Shown: positions 1 to 5,502 of the stretch, piece after piece
Layout of the letters: each line of letters opens with the position of its first letter
Position numbering within the stretch: the stretch's first letter is position 1
Assembly: GCA_009782665.1 (NCBI GenBank)
Contig: WRIP01000037.1
Coordinates: forward strand, 1 to 9,675
Source: Oscillospiraceae bacterium
GTDB lineage: Bacteria; Bacillota; Clostridia; Oscillospirales; Ruminococcaceae
Reading direction: 5' to 3'
Length of the DNA stretch: 9,675 nucleotides
Made by a program: the position numbers and the translations under genes
Notes under the pieces: generated by a model
What the model was told of the DNA's origin: nothing
Seen by the model: the letters and a program-made list of their open reading frames with translations, nothing else
Database searches by the model: none

Positions 1-2
1 TG

Positions 3-50
3 GAACATGGAAGTACATCTGTAATCTCAGGACATGGAATTAAGAGATGA
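3..50 (+). CDS. possible 3' tail of an upstream gene (partial)
   Basis: Frame 3 is open from the window edge to a TGA at 48-50 and reads EHGSTSVISGHGIKR. The other two plus frames stop at 24 and 43, so this is only slightly the longest. Fifteen codons are too few to identify a family or to prove coding. The A-rich stretch after it (51-112) shows no obvious hairpin terminator. It could equally be non-coding. Confidence 0.2.
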   Translation, partial: EHGSTSVISGHGIKR

Positions 51-112
51 AAAAAATGATAAAAAAACACTAGAAATACAGTAAAATGCATGAAATATCA
101 GTTTACAACCAG

Positions 113-141
113 TTGACTTTAATTTTTCAGCGTGCTACTCT
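113..141 (+). promoter_or_regulatory. promoter of the secreted cysteine-pair protein gene
   Basis: TTGACT (113-118) and TACTCT (136-141) are separated by exactly 17 bases and resemble sigma-A -35 and -10 boxes (5/6 and 4/6 matches). Transcription would start near 148, giving a leader of about 40 bases. A ribosome binding site AAAGGAAA (174-181) precedes the ATG at 187. No operator-like palindrome was seen. Confidence 0.5.
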
Positions 142-186
142 CTTATAGCGTGGTATTATTTTTTTTCATTTGGAAAGGAAATTCTG

Positions 187-639
187 ATGAATTTTTTTAG
201 TAGACGTTTTTTATCTTTTTTATTAGTTTTACTGCTGTTTGTGAGTGTTACTATTCCTGTTTTTGCAGAAGTCCCAGATAATTCCGACACACTAGTAATT
301 CTCGATGAGATTTGTGATGATCTCATTAAGAATGGTCCGTTAGTCCTTTGTGAGTTTAATGAGTATAGCTATAGCGAAATAGTAAAACTGTTTGAAGCTG
401 AATATGGTCCTTTAGAAGAATATTTAGATACGCAATTACGAGATGGACCGGGAGGCACTCTTTTATGTCCTTTTTGCAAAGTTAACCGATCTTTTACGTA
501 CAAGCCCGAGTCTTCCACTCAACATGGATTATACTGTAACACATGCAATTATAGATATGGTTATGGACCTCACACACCTGTAATAAATGGTGCATATCTT
601 GTGTGTTCGCAATGTAGTTATGTCATCGGAAAAATATAA
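187..639 (+). CDS. small secreted protein with three CxxC pairs, function unknown
   Basis: I do not recognise this 150-residue protein. Residues 1-27 look like a signal peptide: basic start (RR at 6-7), hydrophobic core at about 8-24, and likely signal peptidase I cleavage after VFA (25-27). The acidic middle (about 28-85) has Cys43 and Cys55. The C-terminal part carries three CxxC pairs, C94-PF-C97, C117-NT-C120 and C140-SQ-C143, spaced 19 residues apart (C97 to C117 and C120 to C140). The first two pairs could form a zinc ribbon; the third lies seven residues before the end. Outside the cell they could instead form disulfides. The ATG is supported by AAAGGAAA six bases upstream. The gene stands alone, with its own promoter and hairpins downstream. 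Two 60-base lines counted by hand gave 23 and 20 G+C, lower than the other genes here, which may mean acquired DNA. A membrane-anchored rather than released protein is possible. Confidence 0.75.
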   Translation: MNFFSRRFLSFLLVLLLFVSVTIPVFAEVPDNSDTLVILDEICDDLIKNGPLVLCEFNEYSYSEIVKLFEAEYGPLEEYLDTQLRDGPGGTLLCPFCKVNRSFTYKPESSTQHGLYCNTCNYRYGYGPHTPVINGAYLVCSQCSYVIGKI

Positions 640-737
640 GATCTGTTTGTAAATAGCTTCTTCTGGTAATTAAAGTATGGAATGGATACTGACACATTAC
701 TTCTCGAAAAGATGATAATTGATTGATACTTAAACGC

Positions 738-767
738 GAAAATCCGAGTACTTAGACTCGGATTTTC
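738..767. terminator. bidirectional hairpin terminator candidate after the secreted protein gene
   Basis: A perfect 12-bp inverted repeat, GAAAATCCGAGT (738-749) and ACTCGGATTTTC (756-767), encloses the 6-base loop ACTTAG. The four T's near the end of the 3' arm serve as a short U-tract and read the same on both strands, so it could work in either direction. It lies 98 bases after the stop at 639. The U-tract is short, so strength is uncertain. Confidence 0.55.
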
Positions 768-878
768 ACAATTGTTCGAAAAGTTCAGTGATATAGTATT
801 GATATGATTTGCATATATATATTGCATATGTTGATGCGATCAAATTGAGTAGCTAAGAAAATGATGAATACAGAATAC

Positions 879-911
879 AAGCTCTTGAGCTCACAGCTCT
901 AGAGCTTTTTT
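879..911 (+). terminator. strong Rho-independent terminator, plus strand
   Basis: Arms 879-891 and 895-907 pair over 13 positions with one T/T mismatch (886/900) around a CAC loop, and six T's run from 906 to 911. This is a standard intrinsic terminator for plus-strand transcription. It lies 240 bases after the nearest plus-strand gene and beyond another hairpin, so it may be a second-stage terminator or may end an unannotated short RNA. Confidence 0.75.
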
Positions 912-1058
912 GGGCTAGTTCTTGTCACTATGTCTAACCACTTCCCGTGTCGGTATAGGGTGTGACAACTCAATTATTGTCGTTATTTTAATCCTAGATT
1001 CCGCACGAAATTAAGACATAAAATAAACAGTGTGAATTATTATCCGCTCATACGACCA

Positions 1059-1916
1059 TTATTCTGCCGATTCAGGAGCTGTATTTTGTGCTCTGCGGTT
1101 TTTGGCATCCCTTATCACCTTGATATCTTCCCGCATAAATACCTTAGGAGGAGCGTCCGGTAGATTGCTCATTCGGACCTTCAGTAGTCCAGATATCAAC
1201 CCTACCTCCACTACCGTACCATTACCTTCCGGTGTTTGTACGATGGCACCGGCTTTAGGTGTAATGGCGAGTAGTTCGTCATATACATCCTCTTCATATT
1301 TGAGGCAGCACATCAACCGTCCGCAGTTACCGGAAATCTTGATGGGATTGAGTGACAGACCCTGTTCCTTGGCCATTTTTATCGAAACCGGTGTAAAATC
1401 GAACAGGAAATCCGAACAACAGAACGATCTGCCGCAGATAGCAATCCCGCCCAACAACTTACTCTCATCCCGTACACCTATCTGACGAAGCTCGATTCTC
1501 GTCTTATATATAGCTGCAAGATCCTTTACCAAATCTCTGAAATCGACCCTCCCATCAGAGGTGAAGTAGAAGATAACCTTACTCTTGTCAAAGGTAAACT
1601 CAATATCTATCAGCTTCATCTTAAGATTGTGGTTGTTTATCTTCTCGTTACATACTTCGTATGCTTCCCGCTCTTTCTGTCGATTTTCGGTAACGACTGC
1701 CTTATCTGCATCGGTTGCAATTCTCAGGATTCCTTTTAGTTGAAACGCGAACTCCGTTTCATCAATCAATCTTCGACCGAAGGTGATTTCACCACACTCA
1801 ACACCTCGAGCAGTCTCGACTATAACCTGATCACCACCTGATAGTTCTAAATCCAAGGGGTCGAAGTAGTATGAACGACCCATCCCCCGAAAACGTACAC
1901 CAACAACTTCTTTCAT
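1059..1916 (-). CDS. ricT: RicT / YaaT family protein (PSP1 C-terminal domain)
   Basis: This is a 285-residue PSP1-domain protein. In Bacillus the family member RicT (YaaT) acts in the cytosol with RicA and RicF as an Fe-S complex that supports RNase Y-dependent mRNA processing, competence, biofilm formation and sporulation. The visible core includes GGIAICGRSFCCSDF (156-170) and ISGNCGRLMCCLKYE (194-208). Cysteines 161, 166, 167, 198, 203 and 204 match the family's conserved cysteine clusters. The tail from about 270 is polar and probably disordered. The ATG directly follows the holB stop with no gap, and a GGAAGG ribosome site inside holB (1926-1931) lies nine bases upstream, so the two genes are probably translationally coupled. 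It is the last gene of the darA-holB-ricT operon. The length is near the family norm. RicA and RicF are not in this window. Family assignment is secure; the role here is inferred. Confidence 0.93.
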   Translation of the reverse strand: MKEVVGVRFRGMGRSYYFDPLDLELSGGDQVIVETARGVECGEITFGRRLIDETEFAFQLKGILRIATDADKAVVTENRQKEREAYEVCNEKINNHNLKMKLIDIEFTFDKSKVIFYFTSDGRVDFRDLVKDLAAIYKTRIELRQIGVRDESKLLGGIAICGRSFCCSDFLFDFTPVSIKMAKEQGLSLNPIKISGNCGRLMCCLKYEEDVYDELLAITPKAGAIVQTPEGNGTVVEVGLISGLLKVRMSNLPDAPPKVFMREDIKVIRDAKNRRAQNTAPESAE

Positions 1917-2801
1917 CTATATCTGCCTTCCGATAAGTTGCTTCACAAATACTGTCGAAAAGAGCTTAAGTGACAGATTCTTAGATAGCATATTCTTCAT
2001 TTTTTCTGTCTGATTGATGGCTCTGATGGTTTTGTCATCCTTGTGATTCTCAGCAAGACAGAACACAAACAGTTCCAGTATTTCCGATAGATCCTTACGA
2101 TTTTGAACCCTATCTAGTGCACTGCACATCATCAGTTCGTCATCTATATAGTATGCTTTAGCAATATCTGCAGCTATTGCAATCTGCTGTTTCATATCGT
2201 CCGATTCTAATGCGGTCAATATATATCCGATTCGTCCTCTGAAGAGCTTACTATAGGCCAAGACTGCCTTTTTATCCTCATAGCCATGTACTCCGGTGAC
2301 ATATTCAGTAGCCTCTTGCACACTCGGTGCTACGATGTTTGCCAACATACAGCGTGACTGTATCGTCTCAAGCAGATCCTTAGGAGAAGATACCGTTATT
2401 AAAAACACAACCCCGTTCGGAGGTTGTTCAAGAGTTTTTAGGAGTGCAGCGGAGGAACTCTGGTTGAGATTCGCAGCATCCTCTATTATTACAACCCTCT
2501 TCATATCGGTCATCACAGAGGCTTTGTTTACTTCATAGGTTACGGCTCGGATAGCATCAACTGGAATGGCTCCGGAGTTTCCGCTCCCCCTTACCTCAAT
2601 ACAATCGGGATGGACATGCCTCAGTGACAGTCCGTTTATATCAGCAAGATAATCCCGGGCTGCCAGCCGTGCAAAGAGGTTTCTTCCCAGTCCTTGTTCT
2701 GCGCATATCAACAATGATTGCGGAAATGAGTCGGTTTTGGTAAATTCATCAACAGTCTGTTTCAGCTTATGATTTCCGCAGAATTCTATATCAGTTATCA
2801 C
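1917..2801 (-). CDS. holB: DNA polymerase III subunit delta' (clamp loader)
   Basis: This is a 294-residue AAA+ protein of the delta' type. In the replisome delta' helps the tau/gamma and delta subunits load the beta sliding clamp. Visible landmarks are a P-loop-like segment CAEQGLGRN (33-41), a Walker B-like VVIIED (103-108), the clamp-loader signature KTLEQPP (122-128) and the sensor/arginine-finger motif SRC (149-151). The C-terminal third is helical and poorly conserved, as is usual for delta'. Two oddities stand out. The P-loop lacks the GK[ST] triad, so ATP binding is unlikely. The four-cysteine zinc module normally found between the P-loop and Walker B is missing: only Cys67 lies in that stretch. 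The gene starts with GTG (2801) overlapping the darA TGA by four bases (GTGA), with only a weak ribosome site, so its translation probably depends on darA. The operon position fits the Bacillota darA-holB-ricT order. Confidence 0.88.
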   Translation of the reverse strand: MITDIEFCGNHKLKQTVDEFTKTDSFPQSLLICAEQGLGRNLFARLAARDYLADINGLSLRHVHPDCIEVRGSGNSGAIPVDAIRAVTYEVNKASVMTDMKRVVIIEDAANLNQSSSAALLKTLEQPPNGVVFLITVSSPKDLLETIQSRCMLANIVAPSVQEATEYVTGVHGYEDKKAVLAYSKLFRGRIGYILTALESDDMKQQIAIAADIAKAYYIDDELMMCSALDRVQNRKDLSEILELFVFCLAENHKDDKTIRAINQTEKMKNMLSKNLSLKLFSTVFVKQLIGRQI

Positions 2802-3124
2802 AGCTTCTCGAAACGCATTATATCCTGAACGATAATGGTGGCACCACCGACGATTACCTCGATGGGGTAGGCATACTCAATACCGGTTGCACCGAAAGCA
2901 GAGGTGCTCGGAACCAATTGCTTTCTCTGTTTACTCTGTTTTGCTATGATGGCGATTACGGTATCTACCTTGTCGTCCTCGACAGCGGTCAAGAAGGTGA
3001 CATTGCCGGTCTTCAAGAATCCGCCGGTTGATGCGGTTCTCGTTACCGAGAATCCATCCCGGGTCAGAGCGGTCTGCACTGCTGCACTGTCATCTTTATT
3101 AACAATAGCGGTTATCAGTTTCAC
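2798..3124 (-). CDS. darA: cyclic di-AMP receptor DarA (PII-like, YaaQ/PstA family)
   Basis: At 108 residues this matches the usual length of DarA/PstA, a trimeric cytosolic PII-like protein that binds cyclic di-AMP. The diagnostic strings are STGGFLKTGNVTF (32-44) and YPIEVIVGGATIIV (86-99). Thr28, Gly35, Phe36, Leu37 and Asn41 sit where ligand-contacting residues lie in known family members. Position 26 is Ser, where the Bacillus and Staphylococcus homologues, as I recall them, have Arg. The start is GTG at 3124, with GAGGT (3132-3136) seven bases upstream. It is the first gene of the operon with holB and ricT. In Bacillus the same neighbourhood also carries tmk, yaaR and yabA, which are absent here. 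The downstream target of DarA is not well established in any species. Confidence 0.93.
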   Translation of the reverse strand: MKLITAIVNKDDSAAVQTALTRDGFSVTRTASTGGFLKTGNVTFLTAVEDDKVDTVIAIIAKQSKQRKQLVPSTSAFGATGIEYAYPIEVIVGGATIIVQDIMRFEKL

Positions 3125-3189
3125 AATAAATACCTCGAAAAAATATTTTATGTATTTGTAAAAACATACGAACTTACGAATGTAGCATT

Positions 3190-3198
3190 ATTTTATCA
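3190..3198 (-). promoter_or_regulatory. probable extended -10 promoter of darA-holB-ricT
   Basis: Read on the minus strand, TG-A-TAAAAT (TG at 3197-3198, hexamer at 3190-3195) is an extended -10 element one base off consensus. No good -35 box lies at the right distance (TGGTAT at best), which extended -10 promoters tolerate. The leader to the GTG at 3124 would be roughly 60 bases. Confidence 0.4.
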
Positions 3199-3323
3199 CT
3201 AAAGCGATTAAAATACCATACCATTTTACCGGGTGAAAAAAGGATTTTGAAGCGGTGTTGCTATACTACCCATAGGACGACAGTCTCTTTTCTTTAGGGT
3301 TTTGCAAATTTTCAAAGTTTTTG

Positions 3324-3352
3324 TTGACATAAACCATACCCTATGATATTAT
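3324..3352 (+). promoter_or_regulatory. near-consensus promoter of the GntR-ABC operon
   Basis: TTGACA (3324-3329) is a perfect -35 box. After exactly 17 bases comes TATTAT (3347-3352, 5/6), preceded by the extended -10 TG at 3344-3345. This is the strongest promoter in the window. Such a strong promoter, overlapped by a palindrome, fits a gene set held off by a repressor. Confidence 0.8.
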
Positions 3353-3381
3353 ATAGTTAACGACATAAGTCATTAACCATA
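3352..3381. promoter_or_regulatory. probable operator of the GntR-family regulator
   Basis: The imperfect palindrome GTTAACGAC (3356-3364), ATAA, GTCATTAAC (3369-3377) has 9-bp arms with one mismatch. Extending it to 3352-3381 gives 13-bp arms with two mismatches. It begins at the last base of the -10 box and covers the predicted start site (about 3359). A protein bound there would block transcription of the regulator, ATPase and permease together. Autorepression through such a site is typical of YtrA-type GntR proteins. That this regulator binds it is inferred. Confidence 0.65.
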
Positions 3382-3409
3382 TAACCGCTAACAGAAACGA
3401 GGTGATAGC

Positions 3410-3778
3410 TTGAACGATAACCAACCAATCTATCAACAGGTAGTGGAGAGAATAGAGAGTGATATCATTACCGGAGTATATCAAACGGATGATCTCATCA
3501 TCTCAACAACACAGATTGCCAAGTTGTATTCAATTAATCCTACCACTGCTGTTAGGGCGATTGGGAAATTGTTTGATGCAGGTATACTGTACAAGCGAAG
3601 GGGGATAGGAATGTGTGTGGCTGAAGGTGCTCGAGAGAAAATAACGGCACGCCGAAAACAAGCATTCCTGAATCAAACGATAGACTCATTACTACTTGAG
3701 TCAAAAACACTCGGTATTACAACCGAACAATTGATAGAGGTAATATCCAATAAATCAGGAGAGAGTAACAATGATTGA
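3410..3778 (+). CDS. GntR-family transcriptional regulator, YtrA subfamily
   Basis: This is a 122-residue regulator with an N-terminal GntR winged helix-turn-helix (about 5-72: IYQQVVERIESDIITG, then ISTTQIAKLYSINPTTAVRAIGKL and a wing at ILYKRRGIGMCV). A short helical tail of about 45 residues follows. The absence of a large ligand-binding domain is the mark of the YtrA subfamily, which usually dimerises through the tail and represses neighbouring ABC transporter genes. The start is TTG at 3410, chosen because GAGGTG (3399-3404) lies five bases upstream and the wHTH begins immediately. The weak start codon may keep repressor levels low. It overlaps the ATPase gene by 8 bases. A perfect -35 box with an extended -10, and a palindrome on the start site, lie just upstream. 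The inducing signal is unknown; relatives respond to cell-envelope antibiotics. Confidence 0.9.
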   Translation: MNDNQPIYQQVVERIESDIITGVYQTDDLIISTTQIAKLYSINPTTAVRAIGKLFDAGILYKRRGIGMCVAEGAREKITARRKQAFLNQTIDSLLLESKTLGITTEQLIEVISNKSGESNND

Positions 3779-4616
3779 GATCACAAAACTAACAAAAAAG
3801 TATGCAAATGTTACTGCCATTGACAATCTATCCTTAACCCTCCAACAGGAAGGAATCTATTGTCTGCTTGGCAGAAACGGAGCCGGTAAGACAACACTGA
3901 TGAAGCTATTGGCTGGGTATATCAAAGCCACCCAAGGAACGATAACGATAGAGTCTAAACTCGTCTCACCCGGAAATATGCCGGAATCGGTCAACTTTAT
4001 CGAAAGCGGATCGCAGCAGTTTAATATGAAGGTAGCAGAGCTAGTCGAGACTGCCGCAGCATTACAGGATGACTTTGACCTAGAGTTTGCCTGGGAGATG
4101 ATCGAACGGTTCGAACTGGATCCGAAAAAGCGGTTCAAACAACTATCTTTCGGTATGAAGACCATGTTGACGACCATCATTTCGCTGTCTAATAATTCAA
4201 AGGTAATGCTGCTTGATGAACCTACCTTGGGATTTGATGCGATTATGCGAGACAGCTTCAACAACCTACTCTATCGCAGTTACCAGGCATATCCACGACT
4301 CATTATAGTCTCTACTCATCTCATAGATGAGATTGCCAAGATAACCGAGCGTTTCATCATCATCGACAAGGGTTGTCTTTTACTGGAGACGTCTATTGAT
4401 GAGTTAGACGAGAACGCATATACCTTATCGGGAGCGTCCAGTCTGATTCATCCGCTGCTAGAGCAGCTGAACTGTATCGGTACAACCGAAATTGGAAGTG
4501 TTATGGCAGCACATATTTATGATCGACGGATCACCCCACCGGAAGGGGTATCGATAGAAAATATGAGTTTGCAGGACTTCTTCATAAATTTGGTAGGAGG
4601 TAAAACCAATGCTTAG
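3771..4616 (+). CDS. ABC transporter ATP-binding protein
   Basis: This 281-residue nucleotide-binding subunit has all core ABC motifs: Walker A GRNGAGKTT (34-42), a modified signature LSFGM (125-129, in place of LSGGQ), Walker B VMLLDEP (145-151), D-loop LGFD (153-156) and the switch histidine in STH (181-183). About 65 residues after the core form an accessory C-terminal segment with no motif I recognise. It would pair as a dimer with the permease encoded next and hydrolyse ATP at the inner face of the membrane. The ATG at 3771 has AGGAG (3757-3761) nine bases upstream and overlaps the regulator gene by 8 bases; its 3' end overlaps the permease gene by 8 bases, so all three are one transcript. 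The order GntR-ATPase-permease resembles YtrA/BcrA-type modules for drug or peptide export, or for sensing envelope damage. The substrate cannot be read from the sequence. Confidence 0.93.
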   Translation: MIEITKLTKKYANVTAIDNLSLTLQQEGIYCLLGRNGAGKTTLMKLLAGYIKATQGTITIESKLVSPGNMPESVNFIESGSQQFNMKVAELVETAAALQDDFDLEFAWEMIERFELDPKKRFKQLSFGMKTMLTTIISLSNNSKVMLLDEPTLGFDAIMRDSFNNLLYRSYQAYPRLIIVSTHLIDEIAKITERFIIIDKGCLLLETSIDELDENAYTLSGASSLIHPLLEQLNCIGTTEIGSVMAAHIYDRRITPPEGVSIENMSLQDFFINLVGGKTNA

Positions 4617-5322
4617 TAAAGCCTTTGTCGTTGCTAAGAACAATTGGAAGAATATTAAGACCGCAAAGATAATCACATATATACTCATGGGACTGATTAT
4701 TGCACAGGATATTGTATACTTCATACTGAAACGGACCGGAGTATATACCATCAATGCAGGTAATACTGCTGTCAGTATAGGTAATATGTTGTTCATGTTC
4801 ATAATTCTGGGTACATTCAGTATTGCTACATCTCACTTCAAGAAGACTATGAATCTGGGAGCAAAACGTATCACATATCTGAATGGTAGCTTCCTTACAT
4901 ATATACTCATGACCGCAGTTATATCGGTAGTAGCAATCCTCCTATATTATACCTATGACCGATATTTGCTTGTGGAATTTGTAAGAGCAGACACTATGGA
5001 TATCATCTATTGGTTCGGATGGTTGGGAAAAGGAGTGGTGGTGACATACCTCAGGTTGTTTGCGTTTCTGTTACTACTTGCTTCGGTGTTACACACCATA
5101 TGTATCATACAGGATAGTTGGTACGGCTGGGTAACAGATTTTCTCATAATGGCAATCATCAGTGTATTTACACCTATAGCGGTGTTGAGAAAATCGCTAG
5201 TATGGTTTTTTACCATGATAATCTTTCACCCATCTCCTACCGTTCAGATAACATCATGTATTGTTCTTTCAGCTGTCATATATCTGCTTAATAAACCGAT
5301 ACTGGCAAGAAAAACAGGCTAG
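4609..5322 (+). CDS. ABC transporter permease (integral membrane protein)
   Basis: This 237-residue, very hydrophobic protein has about six membrane spans (roughly 20-39, 56-75, 94-114, 144-166, 174-206 as one or two spans, 213-228) and a basic N-terminus and C-terminus (LARKTG) that would face the cytosol. It has no signal peptide or large outside domain, and I recognise no named family. Identification as the permease rests on topology and on direct coupling to the ATPase gene: the ATG at 4609 lies inside the last codons of the ATPase gene, with a strong AGGAGGT site (4595-4601) seven bases upstream. A protein this small would act as a dimer, or a second permease would be needed; none follows. 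No plus-strand intrinsic terminator with a T-run was found after it, and the convergent pnp terminator lies 123 bases on. Confidence 0.85.
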   Translation: MLSKAFVVAKNNWKNIKTAKIITYILMGLIIAQDIVYFILKRTGVYTINAGNTAVSIGNMLFMFIILGTFSIATSHFKKTMNLGAKRITYLNGSFLTYILMTAVISVVAILLYYTYDRYLLVEFVRADTMDIIYWFGWLGKGVVVTYLRLFAFLLLLASVLHTICIIQDSWYGWVTDFLIMAIISVFTPIAVLRKSLVWFFTMIIFHPSPTVQITSCIVLSAVIYLLNKPILARKTG

Positions 5323-5331
5323 ACAGATTTA

Positions 5332-5372
5332 CTGCTGTCATAAACTCTTTAGCTGTAGATGTAGAACAGCAG
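5332..5372 (+). other. hairpin just after the permease gene, no T-run
   Basis: CTGCTGT (5332-5338) and ACAGCAG (5366-5372) can form a 7-bp stem with a 27-base loop, starting nine bases after the permease stop. No T-run follows, so it is not a standard terminator. It may protect the 3' end of the ABC transcript or be chance. Confidence 0.25.
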
Positions 5373-5444
5373 CCAATGTGAGCCGGATTATATGTAAAGA
5401 AACAACCTGCTTTTGAGCATTTTCCGAAGGGGATATATACTAAA

Positions 5445-5482
5445 TAAAAAATCATTCCCTCGACAGTGTAACTGCCGAGGGA
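5445..5482 (-). terminator. strong Rho-independent terminator of pnp
   Basis: On the minus strand, arms at 5482-5471 and 5467-5456 form a 12-bp stem (TCCCTCG, one G-U wobble pair, CAGT) with a 3-base TAC loop. It is followed by ATGA and six T's (5450-5445). It lies 20 bases past the pnp stop. On the plus strand there is a mismatch and no T-run, so it ends pnp transcription but not the converging ABC operon. Confidence 0.88.
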
Positions 5483-5502
5483 TAACACATGAAAATCTTA
5501 CC

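Larger units (their letters stand above)
640..1058. other. 419-base intergenic stretch with hairpins, no convincing gene
   Basis: This A+T-rich stretch lies between the secreted protein gene (+) and the 3' end of ricT (-). It holds two terminator-type hairpins (738-767 and 879-911), and a direct repeat of TTGCATAT at 809-816 and 822-829. A set of short repeats (TTGTCAC 922-928, GTGACAA 962-968, TTGTC 977-981) could form alternative hairpins. A lac-operator-like string lies at 1030-1050. The only plus-strand mini-ORF I noted (861-902, 13 codons) has no good ribosome binding site and runs into the second terminator. No convincing promoter was found in it. Confidence 0.6.

Noticed and set aside
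618..827. 69-codon minus-strand ORF
   Set aside because: It overlaps the secreted protein gene, runs through a terminator hairpin and has no ribosome binding site; its composition looks like random A+T-rich sequence.
861..902. 13-codon ORF starting ATGATG before the second terminator
   Set aside because: No ribosome binding site of normal form, and the codons show no run of one amino acid that would suggest attenuation.
3200..3212. AGCGATTAAA shared between the darA and pnp upstream regions
   Set aside because: The relative orientation to the genes differs and shared 10-mers are common by chance at this length.
3857..4264. 135-codon minus-strand ORF inside the ABC ATPase gene
   Set aside because: It is a shadow of the Walker A-to-Walker B coding region; no ribosome site or recognisable domain.
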